From Sequoia sempervirens (Eukaryota; Streptophyta; Pinopsida; Cupressales; Cupressaceae): DNA of 64,000 nucleotides. Below are positions 34,726-47,009 of the stretch, piece after piece (position 1 is the stretch's first letter; each line of letters starts with the position of its first letter). A program made the position numbers and the translations under genes. The notes beneath the pieces were generated by a model. The model saw nothing but the letters and a program-made list of their open reading frames with translations, did no database searches and was not told where the DNA came from. The DNA is taken from assembly GCA_007258455.2 (NCBI GenBank), contig VDFB02114929.1, positions 1 to 64,000 on the forward strand, read 5' to 3'.

Positions 34726-34935
34726 CATGCTTTCTTATATAGGTGAGTTCAAGAAGGAGAAGAAGAACAAGAATAGAAAGATTAAAAGATAAAAAAAATG
34801 AGTAAAAGAAGTAGAGGAGGAAAAGAAGAAAAAGAGGATGATAAAGAGAAGATGAATTCTTCAATACAAGTATATGCACTTTATTTCAAACGAACGAAGA
34901 CTCAACATTTTAATTTTATGTACGCATTCAAAATA

Positions 34936-36660
34936 TAAAGGTTGCTTTCTTTGTTAACCATAGGAAAAAATATGGTATTATTATTATTATGGAATTGGCC
35001 AAGAATATATATGTTCAAATAGGGCACATCAAGGATTATCAAATAATAAGGATATTTATATTTTCAATATTTGAAGCTCCCGAAGGATTATTTTGTTTTT
35101 CTTTAAAAAAATTATGGTTTGGATATTTTTCTTGGGTATTCTTGCATGGAATAATTAGGAATAGTAAACATTAATGTGCAAAACAGGTTCATGAATCTTT
35201 GGTATATGGGAAAAGAAGTTATATTAAATGATATTATACATACTGAAGTCCAAAGGGAAGTCAATAAAGAGCAAGTTAAAAAATCTACTAAAGATTGCAC
35301 TAATGAATTGAAGGACAAACAAGAGGAGCAAAATGTAGAGAAAAAGAGAATGTCTTCATGAGACTAAAATGTAAATGACAACTTCAATGGTAAAGAATTA
35401 ATGAAGGTTCTAGTGATTGAAAAGGGTGCAATATATATGCATCTACATGACTGTGAGATTCAAGAATCATGGAAGAATCATTATGGATGCATGGTAATAT
35501 ATGGAATCAACAAAAGTTAACCGAACAATAGAAGTAATGTCTATTCATGGTAGAAAACGAGGACTCAATATGATAAGGAGCAGACTCAAATGAGTGTAGC
35601 TAAATATGAATCAAGGTTGAATCTAGGTACCATGAAGCTTAAAAGAGCACAAAAATCTATTGATTGTGGTAGTATCCTCTAATGTCTAGATCTAATTTAG
35701 TAGATAATAGGCTTATTTAGTCATATGTATTATAAGTTGTGACATGTTTATGAGTAATGAAAGTAGCATTTAAAAATTCCTTTGACAACGTTATAAGTTC
35801 ATAGGTCAAAGCTCATCTAGATGAACCCCCTGCCACATTAGTATTACAACTCTATGCTAATGATTGAAGATGAAACTTTAAAGCATGCAAATGACCTATA
35901 TGATTTTGATTTGAATGTTGAGTCCTTTTGATACAAAAGCATTTGACCAAGAAAAATCCCATTGACAATTTTCAATTTCTTAATTTTATCTAATTTTCTT
36001 TTTTGCAAACATGACTCAAAAAAGTATTAATATGACAAATTTAACTTTTTGAAATATGTGATTTTTTCTTTTTTTAAAGTTGTATTATAAATTAGAATCC
36101 TCTTCGTGGAGTTTCTTTTCTCATGATTTTGAAGTGTTTTTAAATTCCAAGTAAAAGATTGTAGTGGGAGAGTAACAGGCTGTATGGAACTCTTTCCATT
36201 GTTTCGAAACTTTAAAAAACTTAAAAAATAAAAATTGATGATTAAAGGCGTATGGAGAGGGTGCCAGAAAGAAGAGACAAAAATCTCCAATTGAAGTTGA
36301 AAGGGTGGGAAGAGAAGGCAGAGGAGGCATTCGGGAAATACCAAAAGAAAAAAGGGCACGGCTGGAGGAGGTAGACAGCGAACTAAATTTTTTTAAATAA
36401 CTCTGAAAATTTAAGGAACAACAGCGTATAAGGAAGAAGGGGCGCAGCATGGATTAATGAAAAGACAGAATAGGGAACAAAACAAGTGGACCAGGGACGT
36501 CTAGTAAGAGAATTTTGCACAGCAACAATTGGAAATGCAACCAAAGAAAATTTGAAATAAGATGATTCAAAATTGTAGAGAATTTATAGAGGAAGAATTG
36601 GAAACAATATTGCAACAAATTGTTTGTCAATTGAACAGAAATTTCAATAACTTTCAATCT
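34936..36660. other. Anonymous DNA, no gene seen
   Basis: There are short open stretches on both strands, but none shows a conserved motif. Nothing else was recognised. Confidence 0.5.
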
Positions 36661-36666
36661 TTCTTA

Positions 36667-36770
36667 TTCATGTTTTAAGTTTATGTTTTTGAATTAACTT
36701 CCATTTGAAGTTTGATTATTCATGTTTTAAGTTTATGTTTTTGAATTAACTTCCATTTGAAGTTTGATTA
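36667..36770. repeat. 52-bp tandem duplication
   Basis: TTCATGTTTTAAGTTTATGT at 36667 repeats exactly at 36719, continuing through GAATTAACTTCCATTTGAAG in both. The near identity suggests a recent event. Confidence 0.9.
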
Positions 36771-36880
36771 GACAAAACTCACAATCTAGTTTTTCATCAT
36801 ATTTTGAGTTTCAAATTGAAATGTTCATAGAATTATTTTTCTTTGTGATATTTTTGTTTTTCTTCTAATTATCAAATAGA

Positions 36881-37527
36881 CAAATATATATATATATATA
36901 TTTGATAAATAAAGGGCTGAAGCTGAGGAGATTGTATTAGAATTAAAAGTATAAGGATTTACAAGACTTGAAGCCTCAACAGAAGATAAAACAAGCAGAA
37001 TCATGGCTTCCATGAGGAGATCAAAATCAGAACATGAAACCTTAAAGCTGTCCTAAACAAAGTCTATAACCTTATCATAAAAAGTCAGCTTCTTCCTTTT
37101 GCTGCAACTATGATTGAACAAAGTTTGAGTTTAAAAAAGGCATATGACGGTAAAAAATAAACGACAAAGCACCAAAGATCATCAAGAGTCCTTATCTTTT
37201 CCCTTTTTGGCTCATGTATTCTTCCTCTACTGGACCACACTACGAATAGTAACTAAATGTCCAAATTTGAAGATGGATCTACCATTATCGGTTCTAGGAG
37301 TGAATCAATTTCTTCATTGTGGACCTCATTGTAAGTGGTGTTTGTAGCGAGAAACTTCCTTGATCCTGTGGTCTGAGGTTGGAGTTTGGTGAATTCAGCT
37401 TAATGGGGGTATCCATTGTTTCCTTCTCTACCTTCTTACTTGTCTCACCACTCTTAGAATCCTAAATGTCTCTCTTCTCTTCCCCTCGGATGACATTCAA
37501 ATCCTTATCCACATAAATCCTTGCTCA
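36881..37527 (-). other. Probable 3' untranslated end of the LINE
   Basis: Downstream of ORF2 (minus strand) there is no gene. A TA repeat flanked by CAAA and TTTG at 36881-36904 may mark the LINE 3' end: the minus strand just before it, CCCTTTATTTATCAAA, looks like an LINE tail. This assignment is a guess. Confidence 0.4.
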
Positions 37528-40500
37528 TCATCGAGTTATCTGTTTAAATGTCGTTCCATCAACTCCCATATTTTCCAATGCATCTACCATTGTATTGCCT
37601 TCTCTGTAAACATGGTAAATCATTACATTTTCAAACTTATCCATCAGGTTTATTGTTGAATCTAGTAAAGATTGTAATTTCCAGCTCAACACTTTCTTAG
37701 CTCTTATCGCGTTTACCACAATAGTCGAATCCTCTTCAATTTCTACCTTTGCCAATTTCAATTCTATGCAAAGAGATAGCCCTATCACTAGAGCCTTAAA
37801 TTCTACCACGTTGTTTGTATCAATCTCCAATGGTTTTGAATATCTTGCAATAGTTTTTCCCTTCCATGAGTGAATCACACCACCTACTCTTGATGGACCT
37901 AGATTCCCTCTAGATGCTCCATCAAAATTCAGTTTGAACCATCTAATATTTGGAGGTCTCCATTCACAATTTGCTATGTTTTGTTTGCTAACTTGACAAC
38001 CTTTCCCAATAACTTGAGAGTTTTTAGACCAAACTAGTTCTTCAACATACTGTCATCCCAACCTATATAAAATTTTGATTTGTTGCTTTGGGCATGAATT
38101 CTCGAGTTCATTGTTTCCACAATGATAGCTTCAATCTTATTCATAAGCATTTCTATCTCCATAAATTTCCCTTGGAATACTCTCCTATTTCTCTTGTTCC
38201 ATAGTTCCAATATCATAATTGAAGGAGAAATGATCCATAAATTTCCACACAAGCTATCCCTAAAAAGAGTTGGGCAATATTTGAATAGTGTTAATATATC
38301 ATTTGGTAATGTTGATATCCAACCAAGTTTAGCACAAAGCCACCACCAGCATTCAAGGGAAAAGGTGCATGTTAGAAGCATATGGTTGACGTTCTCCTCA
38401 CTATTGTAACATAGTGAGCATCTTGAAAGGCCCTGATATCCAATTCTTTTAAACCAATCTGCTGTCAAAATTTTACCTTGCAATGCCACCCATGTGAAGA
38501 TGCCAACCTTTGGCATGCACACTCTATTCCAACATAATTGGATAGGTAACTGGGTTTTGGTTCTTTCTTGATGCCCAGATGCTATTTTATAGCCATCCCT
38601 CACATTATACCGGCCTGATTTCGATCCATTCCATATAATCTTGTCCCCTCCCTGCTTAAATAGAATAAATCTATCCTTTAATACTTGTCTAAGGTTATTA
38701 ATCTCCACCAATGGTATATCAAGGTCTTCAAATTGTTTCCACTCCCATTTGCAATCTTGGTTATTTTCTAATAATATAATGTAGTCACTTACATGAATTC
38801 CCCATTTGTCTGAACAAATTTGGCTAATTTTGTCTATGTCCATCATATTACTAATAATAGGGCAACCTCCCCATGAGTCATTCCAAAATAATGCTTTCTT
38901 CCCATCCTTTACATTCCATTATATACGATTAAGTATAATATCACTAGATTTAGCAGTAAAGTTCCAAATACAGGACCCCCTAGGAAAATCTGTGACTCTT
39001 AATGCCTCTTCACTGTTTAAGTTTGTAAGGTATTTGCTTCTAATGATCCTAACCCATTTGAGGTGTTGTTCCTTATGTATTTTCCAAAACATCTTAGCCC
39101 CTAGTGCCTTATTCTGCCACAACTAATTTTTGATACCCGTGCCTCTGTGCTCAATTGGATTGCAAACCTTATCCCATGCAATCAGTGCAAACTTCTTTTT
39201 TGTGTTTGTGCCTTGCTAGAAAAAATTTCTCAACTTCTTCATCAGGTCCATGTAGACTCCACTTGGCATTGAAATGCAGGACATTAGATAAATGGAAATG
39301 GCTGATAGAGTTGCTTTCAACATTATAATTCTCCCTACCCATGATAACCACTTTGATTTCCATGTCTCCATTCTCCTATCAATCTTTTCCCCAATTGGTT
39401 TCTAGGTTGAAGATCTCAAGGATTTATCTACTGATATCCCTAAGTAAGTGCATGGAAGTCTACCTTCCTTAAAACCTAATAAACTCAATATTTGGTTTTG
39501 GACTCTTGTTTTGACATGAAAGAAGAAAATTTGTGACTTCTCTTTATTGAATACTTGTCCTAAGGCCTTATCATATATTGATAGCAACCTTTTCATCTAT
39601 AAGGCCTCTCCTCTACAAACTTTCCCAAAGAGAACTGTATCATCTACAAACTTCTGATGTGTGATTGGTTGAACTGAAGATGCCACCTCCACACCTCTGA
39701 TAGAACCAGATCTTTGAAGGTTGCATAAGTTCCTACCAAGAGCTTCAACCATGATGATGAAAAGGAAGGGGGAAAGTGGGTCTCCTTGCTTGATGCCTCT
39801 TGAACTTTCAAAAAAACCACATGGATTCCCTTTGATCAAGATGGAGAATTTTGGGGTAGAAATGCAGTAAAATAATAGGTTTATCCATGATTTGCAAAAC
39901 CCAAATCCTTCCATGCATTTAGATAAAAATATCCAATCTACTTTACCATATGCATTTTTGATGTCTAGTTTTATGATCATACTTGGCTGCTTAATTTTTT
40001 GAATAGAGTGAATTTCTTCTTGAGCAATTATCACTCCATCAAAGATGGATCTTCCTGGAACAAATCATGTCTATTCTTCTCCTATAATTTTTGGCAATAT
40101 CTTTTTCAATATGTTTGCAAGGGTCTTTTTCAGCACCTTATATATTGTGTTTCAAAGTGCTATTGGTCTAAATTCATCTATACATAGTGCTTTATCTTTC
40201 TTAGGAATTAAAACAATGAAAGTGTTGTTGATTTCTCTCAGAAATCTTCCTAATGATCTTGTTTCTTCTAACACTCAGTCATTTCTAAACCCAAAATTGG
40301 CCAGCACTTTTGGAAAAAACCTGTTGGGAATCCATCCAAGATTGGGGCCTTGTCTAGATGGAGCTGATTTAGCGCTTTTTATATCTCTTCCTCCGTAAAT
40401 TTTTAAATCAACATCTAATTATCTTCCTCTGAAATCAGCCTAGGGATATCTTTCGGCATCTCTTGTTGAGCTATGAGATGTGAACCTTCATGATTGTTGA

Positions 40501-41711
40501 GAAGATTTGAATAAAATTGAATTGTCTCTTTTTGGATCTCAAATTGATCATCTAAAATTTTCCCATTATCATCATTGATTTTTTGGATTCTATTAGTGCT
40601 TCTCCTTTGTTTTGTATTGTTATGGAAGAATTTTGTGTTCTTATCCCCTTCTTCCAACTAAATCTCTCTTGATTTTTTCCTCCAAAAAATCTCTTATTTG
40701 GCCAAAATGTCTTCATAATCCCTCAAGAGCTCCTTTTCCCTGCAAAACATCTCTGAGTTCAAGCCTTGTTGGATGACTTGTTCATTGAGGTCTTTAATGT
40801 TTTTCTCTATTGTGCTTTTTGAATCAAAAATGTTTTTAAAGTGATCTTTGTTCCAACAAAGAAGATTTTTTTTATTTTCTTCAATTTGGTCATGAAGCAA
40901 AAAAGTTTAGATCCTTCAACATGACATTCCTTCCACCATTGCTCAATAAATTTCACAAACTCTTCATCTTTCATCCACATATTCTCAAACTTGAAAGGGA
41001 ATAGCAACTGTTTTCTCCCAAAATTTCCAGTTGAATAGGAAAATGATCTAATCCTGATGTTGGAGAAATGGAAGCTTTGAAATCAAACGGGAAGGTGGTT
41101 AAATCTCCTTTATAAAAGAACCTATCTAATTTTTCAGCTATGTTACTAAAACCCATTCTTTTGTTGTTCTATGTGAAGGTTCCATTCTCCAACTCAATTT
41201 CTAAGAGATTTTTGTTTATCACCCAATTTTTGAAGTCTTTTTGAGGTTGAGATTCTCTTTGTAATCCCCCACTTTTCTTCGAAAGATGAACAATGGCATT
41301 AAAGTCTCCTCCGATAATGAAGTTATTTTCTTCCCAAATCCTATATCTATTGTTGATCTCTTCCCAAACTTCCAATTTCTTCTTTGTGTGGATTGGACCA
41401 TAAACATTTAAAATAGAGAATTTCAAGTTAGAGTTTATACTTTTTATTATTCCACCAATCCAATTGGTTCTTCCTTCCAATTTGGTAAAATCAACTCTTC
41501 TTGGATTCCACATAATTGCTAACCCACTCGAGGTTCCAATAGCCTCTTCAAATTCCATATCCCAACTTCCTATTGATCTATTAAATTTTACCATTTGATC
41601 AACACTAATTTTTGTTTCCTGCATTATGACAATATTAGATTTGAATGAAAAAATGCAACGTTGCCTGTTAGGAGCATTCAAGCCCCTAACATTCCACAAT
41701 ATGACCTTCAT
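37528..41711 (-). pseudogene. LINE ORF2: endonuclease, RT, zf-RVT, RNase H
   Basis: The minus-strand ATG at 41711 opens MKVILWNVRGLNAPNRQRCI, the N-terminus of the apurinic-like endonuclease, with QETKIS, IIGGDFNAIV and LDHFPIQLE following. The RT has IIKLDIKNAYGKVDWIFL, GIKQGDPLSPFLFIIM and the active site KFVDDTVLF (39597-40034), then LPCTYLGISVDK. zf-RVT (38034-38846) has FTWVALQGKILTADWFKRIG and CSLCYNSEENVNHMLLTC. RNase H (37528 to about 37950) keeps FDGAS, VEFKALVIGL, EEDSTIVV and MVDALEN, all four acidic residues. The enzyme nicks DNA and copies LINE RNA in place. Several stops and frameshifts break the frame. Confidence 0.92.
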
Positions 41712-41834
41712 TTCTCCTTGGGAAGAAACTTCTCGTTCCCTACATGCATATAGTCTATGATTTTGGTTTGATCTGATTCCTCCCCTTCTTCAGACCTTAA
41801 AAAAGCTAAATATTTGTGCCCTTTTCCTTTCTAG

Positions 41835-42137
41835 TTACTTTTCCCCACAATCTGGAGGCTTCTTATTTGATATTGATCTTTCAATCCCCAAGCTAAAGTT
41901 AAACACTTCAAACTTACTTGGAGATAGAGAAGGTGTCTCTGATTCTTCTAGTTGATCATCAATATTCAGATTGCAACATGACTTCTCCTTATCCAAATCC
42001 TCTAAGAGTGAAAATCCTTCCAAGTCCTCAATCCTTTCCTCCTCTAAGTAATTTGGATCCAGAAGTCTATCTACAAAAGCAAGCTTAGTCTTCTCTTTCT
42101 CATTATCCTTTTCTGATAATGTGTTTTTCTCTTCCAT
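41835..42137 (-). pseudogene. LINE ORF1, C-terminal part
   Basis: The minus strand from 42137 reads MEEKNTLSEKDNEKEKTKLA and continues through an acidic Glu/Asp/Leu-rich stretch to a stop at 41835, about 120 bp before the ORF2 start. It is the end of the RNA-binding ORF1 protein. Its N-terminal part is beyond the inserted transposon (60928 onward); the ATG here is internal. Confidence 0.7.
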
Positions 42138-42170
42138 GGGTATGTGTAGGATCATGGTGGGCCAAAAGGT
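42138..42170 (+). repeat. Left terminal inverted repeat of the 18.8-kb transposon
   Basis: GGGTATGTGTAGGATCATGG, then TGGGCCAAAA, matches the left end of the short element (GGGTATGTGCAGGATCATGA) and the complement of the right end at 60908-60927. Confidence 0.88.
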
Positions 42171-42284
42171 GGCAATAAGGGAAAAAGCACATCTTTCATC
42201 AACCCAAAAATGTGAAAATACCATGTTGACTTTTTTTAGGCTCAGGTGTCAATACACCACCAAAGTAAACACCAAGCCTAGTTT

Positions 42285-42350
42285 TACAAATTCGATATCT
42301 GATCCAAATCAGATATTCAATTTGTAAAAAGAATATATATAAAAAAAATT
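42285..42350 (+). promoter_or_regulatory. GATATC-type repeat with TATA-like stretch, upstream of the accessory gene
   Basis: TTCGATATCTGATCCAAATC is followed by AGATATTCAATTTG and AGAATATATATAAAAAAA. The same arrangement (AATCAGATATCCAATTTG then GCATATATATACC) occurs at 57300-57350, and a related array lies at 60000-60055. Position and the TATA-like stretch suggest a promoter; they could also be binding sites for the transposase. Confidence 0.5.
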
Positions 42351-42451
42351 GTCATTTTAAAATCATTTGACAGTCAACAACCCACGGGTGCACAGTGAGG
42401 AGGTTCTTCGCGTAACGGATATCCAATTTCACCAATATCCAATTTGAAAAG

Positions 42452-42977
42452 GTAAGATTTTAGATTTTTATTTGCTTTGATTCAATTTTGAATTAGATTT
42501 GGATAATTTCAATTAGTTTTTTGTGGATTTTTTTAAAATTTGAGCTTAGAATGGATTTTTATTTAAAAAAATGAATGTTTTTGTGGATTTTTTTCAAAAT
42601 AGGGTTTTGGATTTAATTTTTATGAAAAATTGAATTTAGAATGGATTTTGATATGAATGTTTTTTGAATTTTGATAATGAAACAATTGAGTTTTGGATTT
42701 TTTGAATGGAATTTTTTTCAAAATAGGGTTTTTGATTGAATTTTTATGAAACAATTGAGTTTAGAATGGATTTTGATCAAAAATGAATTTTTTTTATGGA
42801 TTTTGATTTAAAAATAGTGTTGCTTATGTATTTGTATTAAAAATTAGATAATTTTATAGATTTTTGTTAAAAAGTAGGGTTTTCTTGGATTTTTTTTTAA
42901 AACTAGGGTATTTTTATAATATTTTCATTTATATTGTCTAATTTTAATTAGATTAATTATTTTTTAACTTTAATCAG
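42452..42977 (+). other. Intron in the 5' leader of the accessory gene
   Basis: Donor AAAAG/GTAAGAT at 42452 and acceptor TTTAATCAG at 42977 bracket a T-rich stretch; the ATG of the gene follows six bases later. The intron has a degenerate repeat of about 122 bp (CAAAATAGGGTTTT near 42595 and again near 42718). The exon assignment rests only on splice signals. Confidence 0.55.
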
Positions 42978-45063
42978 GCATTATGGCTACTACGAATGAG
43001 AATGCACAAATTCCACTAGTTGAGAATAAAAATCCACCAGCTAAGAATCAAAATGCAGAAATGCCAAATGCTCCACCACCTCCATAGCCATCAATTGAAG
43101 ACTCCATTTATGAAAAATTGGAGCAATTGAGGGGAATTTGTGATGTTTATAAGAAAATCCCTCGATTATCTTGTATGTCAACCACATTGACAAGAATAAT
43201 TACAAATGTAGAAACCCTCTCCACCCAACATAATGCCTTTCATTCGTGGCGAGAAACCATGAGGGAATATTATGCATGTGGATTGTATTATGATGATGTG
43301 AAAAATCTCCAAATAACAAAATCCCAAATAGCCTCTTTATTTATTAACCCCAACACTATTTTTCCAGTTAATGTTAACAAACCAAAACTTTATATAAAAT
43401 GGTGCACACATAGGGGCATAGTAGATAACTTTTGGGATCGTTGGTGTATGGTTTTTTATAAACCACCCAACAATAATCTTCATGTACCTTTTTACTTTAT
43501 TAAAAAATTACATGTTGATTTTTTGTTAGGGCATCATGTCAATTACTTTGACATTAAACCCTTCTAGGGCGTTGGTGGAGGTATGCCCCATGATACGCTA
43601 GGGGCAGCTATAGTAGTTAAGTGCCCACATGTTCCCCATCCTCCCCTTCCTCTGCCACCTCCAGTACAATATCCAAATATTACGGAGGATGCAGCCACAC
43701 AAACTATTCAAGCCATTCACTCTTTGAGTGGTCTTTTTGTTTCCCATGCTTCTTCAGTAGCTCAACCACATTCTGGTGATCTTGGCAATGGATCCAGTGT
43801 TGTTGCATCATCCTCCTCATGTCCACATATTTTTCTTCCACATATTTGCAATACATGCCAGTAGATATGCTTGGGTCCTATTGTACAGCTCACTAAGCAT
43901 CCATTAGACACTTCTGATTATGACATCCAGGATGTGGAGATTATATCAGATCACACACAAGGGAGTGGACAACACCCTACAAAGTCCCCTCCTGCTAGAG
44001 AGGTGGACATTGGAATAGTTACACAGGTAACATTTAAGGTGTAAATTCATAACTTGCATTTTTTTAAAAATGAATATTGATAAGAGATAGTATCAAGTAC
44101 TAATATTTATTTACATGGTCTATTTAATAGTTAATTTCTAAAGAGGAGCTCACACGGGTGACTGATAGCACCCTTAGGGCCATTTCATTTGGGCTCGAAA
44201 CACACACAGTATGTATTTTTGCACTCACTCATTTACAAATTTTTAGTGTATACTTACTTGTCATTTGAATTGTCATTAATGAAATTATATATTAACTTAT
44301 ATGTCTATCTTATTCTCTGCTTGTAGGAAGCACCTAGTGCGAGCGAGGTGTGACACTCTCCAGACTATGGAGGCGCAATGTTAGATAAGTGAAAGGTAAT
44401 TGAACTCAAATTTGATTGAATTAAGATCTATAATATCTTTTATTGATTATGCATACATTGACATAGATTCATAGTTTCATATGTACTTGTCATTTGTATG
44501 TACAGACGGTTGTGAGCTATACATCATTATTGATAAGTGCCACAACACCTAAAGGAGTAGGTATTCGAACATCTGAAGGAGGAGGTGTTGAAACACCTCA
44601 AGGAGGAGGTGTCGAAACACCTAAAGGAGAAATAGAAAAAGACCAACCTAAAGAGGTATGTGTTTATTTTATTTTGTGCTTGGTAAATATGTTCTTATTA
44701 CCAACAATTCTATGCTAACTTGGATCAATTTCATGTTTTTGTTCACATATATAGATTGATGTTACAAAAGTTTATTTGGTTAGTTCTTTGAGAGGGGTAT
44801 ATTCTAGGACTCCTGACCCTTCGAAGATACATATATTTCAGGTAATCAAGATTTAAATTTTAGATTTCAATTATAATTCAATGTATATTCATTTTTATGT
44901 TAGTTATTCGATTTTAAATTATATAGTATAACTAATCTCAATTGTGGTTTGACTTTTTCTTGTGCAGCTACCTTCATAGCCAATGAGTGCTTCAAAGAGG
45001 CTCCATTTTGATGATCCACTAGTAGTTTAGGATGAGATAGATATTTTGGCATCTAAATTTTGA
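42978..45063 (+). pseudogene. Seven-exon accessory gene of the 18.8-kb transposon, function unknown
   Basis: The ATG at 42983 opens MATTNENAQIPLVENKNPPA, a Pro/Asn-rich leader interrupted by one TAG at 43087. A globular stretch of about 150 residues follows (MREYYACGLYYDDV, LYIKWCTHRGIVDNFWDRWC), then Pro/Ser-rich sequence. Splice-like signals give exons 42978-44026, 44131-44208, 44327-44395, 44506-44655, 44755-44841 and 44968-45063, with GT donors and AG acceptors. Exon 44506-44655 has a 24-bp minisatellite giving GGVETPQG/GGVETPKG repeats. Stops show decay. I do not recognise the family; by position it could be a second transposition protein, as large plant transposons often have, or a captured gene. 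Confidence 0.6.
44558..44635 (+). repeat. 24-bp coding minisatellite
   Basis: About three units of GGAGGAGGTGTTGAAACACC type lie in one exon of the accessory gene and keep its frame (multiples of three). Confidence 0.8.
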
Positions 45064-45539
45064 ATAGATACCGAGATGGCATATGCCACATATTGTAAAA
45101 CTTTGTTTGAGTTGGCATTGATGCCATTTTTGTATATGGACATACACTTGATTATTGGATAATTTGATATATAGAAGTTGACAATAGAAATTTAATTTCC
45201 TCCCCATGTGAATAATTAAACTCTTTGAAAATTTAATCAAGTGAGTAATGGTTAAATATCAATGTACAATAGCAAAAAGAATGGTTAAATATTATGTATT
45301 TTATATTCATATTGTTGATTACATTGCATTGCACATCTTTCAAACTCAAAGCATTACTTCACATTGCATAAGTAACAACTAGATGTTGATAAATGAAAAA
45401 AATTCAATAACAATATAGTTTTTACAAAGTCAACCTAAGCAGTTATGCAAATACTTCACATTACATAACTAATAACTAAGAGCAGCTATCAATTGCATTA
45501 GCTTGTAATGGAATTCTATGAGACCACATTCCTTTCAGA

Positions 45540-46325
45540 AAACTTGGCACATAACTCACAAAAAATGAAAAGAAAGCACTCAAACAAACTTTAAAGGGGT
45601 CTCAAGCCTACTGCCCCCTCATTCCACATGCTATGCAACCATTTACTTGCAGTGTAGGGGCCGAACAATAGAGAAAACATGTAAAAATTATATATATATA
45701 CAGCCTAGAAGCATGAATTATGATTAGAATATCACATAACATCATATAAACAAAAAAATCACTATAAACTTGAATGTCATTTAAAACATGCATGATAAAT
45801 ATTCATCGTTGAAACTTGAATTATGGTAGCTTGGTATACAGAGTTGATTGATGCCAGGGTTCAATTTGTATGATATTGAAAAAATAAGCCAACTAAGTAG
45901 ATTTATCAGCATTCTTCAAAAATCATAAGAATTATTTTAGTACACTAGCCATTTTGATGTCTTCTTGCAGTCTCAAACGTTATTTTGTATCATTGTTACA
46001 TTGGTCTTAGTTTAATGACGCTGAAAAGTTTTAGAAAAAAGAAAGTCGTGTCATGGTCTGCATTCAATCCAACAAGCAAAAAGGAAAGCTCAACCTCTTG
46101 GAATGAAAATTCTTTTTTGTAAAAAAAATGAATAAGAATGAGGTATTTAAGGTGTTTGAAGTTATTTAGAGGTCAATTTTAGGGTGCAAGGCTTAAAAGT
46201 TCATTTTAAATGCACTCAAAAAAACTTTAAAGGGATCTTAGGCCTACTGCCCCCTCATTCCACATGCTATACAGCAATTTACTTGCGGTGTAGGGGCCGA
46301 ACAATGGAGAAAACATGTAAAAATA

Positions 46326-46363
<38 letters not shown>

Positions 46364-46895
46364 GTATGTATATATATATATGTGCAGCCTAGAAGCATGA
46401 ATTACAATTAGAATCACATAACATCATATAAACAAAAAAACCACCATAAACTTGAATGTCATTTAAAACATGCATGATAAATATTCATCGTTGAAACTTG
46501 AATTATGGTAGCTTGATATACAAAGTCTATTGATGACAGGGTTCAATTTGTATGATATTGAAAATATAAGACAACTAAGTAGATTTATCAGCATTCTTCA
46601 AAAATCATAAGAATTCTTTTAGTACACTCAAGAGTTATTAGATGTCTTCTTGCAGTCTCAAAAGTTATTTTGTATCATTGTTACATTCGTATTGAGAGTA
46701 GTAGCTTAATATAGGTCCACAATACAAAACCCGGTTTACCTGTGAGTGTAGTAGTGGCATACGAAGATTTTTCTTTGAAAGCAAAAATGAAAGCTCGACC
46801 TCTTGGAATGAAAATGCTTGTTTGCAAAACAAATGAAGAATGAGGTAGTTAAGGTGTTTGAAGTATTTTAGAGGTCACTTTTAGGGTCACTTTTA
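45540..46895. repeat. Direct duplication of about 640 bp
   Basis: The segment from about 45575 to 46190 repeats from about 46208 to 46895. Landmarks are CTACTGCCCCCTCATTCCAC near 45610 and 46245, CATGCATGATAAATATTCAT near 45787 and 46469, and CTCTTGGAATGAAAAT near 46096 and 46800. The second unit has a longer AT microsatellite (46325-46382). No gene seen. Confidence 0.85.
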
Positions 46896-47009
46896 GGTTA
46901 GTTAAGGTGTCTGAAGTGATTTAGAGGTCGCTTTTAGAGAAGAGAGATGTTAAAGAGTACATCAAGTCAGTGAGAACTGAAGTGTAATGTGTTTTATTTT
47001 GTAGTACTC

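Larger units (their letters stand above)
33130..34935. repeat. Dispersed repeat, copy A (interrupted)
   Basis: It matches 47010-48485 in the same orientation: landmarks are GACCAGATAAAGTTTAAAGT near 33149, CATGAGACACAATGCGTAAC near 33339 and GGAGTGTCTATAGGGAAGAA near 34337. Copy A carries a LINE fragment (33590-34190) and two private tandem duplications (34334-34725). It holds a GA-rich stretch near 34745-34860. No coding sequence is convincing; the repeat class is unknown. Confidence 0.8.

Noticed and set aside
36027..36450. Overlapping open stretches of about 110 codons on the minus strand
   Set aside because: Two frames overlap, neither has a recognisable motif, and the region is flanked by simple duplications. 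Likely chance.
45540..46895. The two similar segments as a pair of LTRs
   Set aside because: There is no TG...CA boundary, primer site or polypurine tract, and almost no sequence between them.
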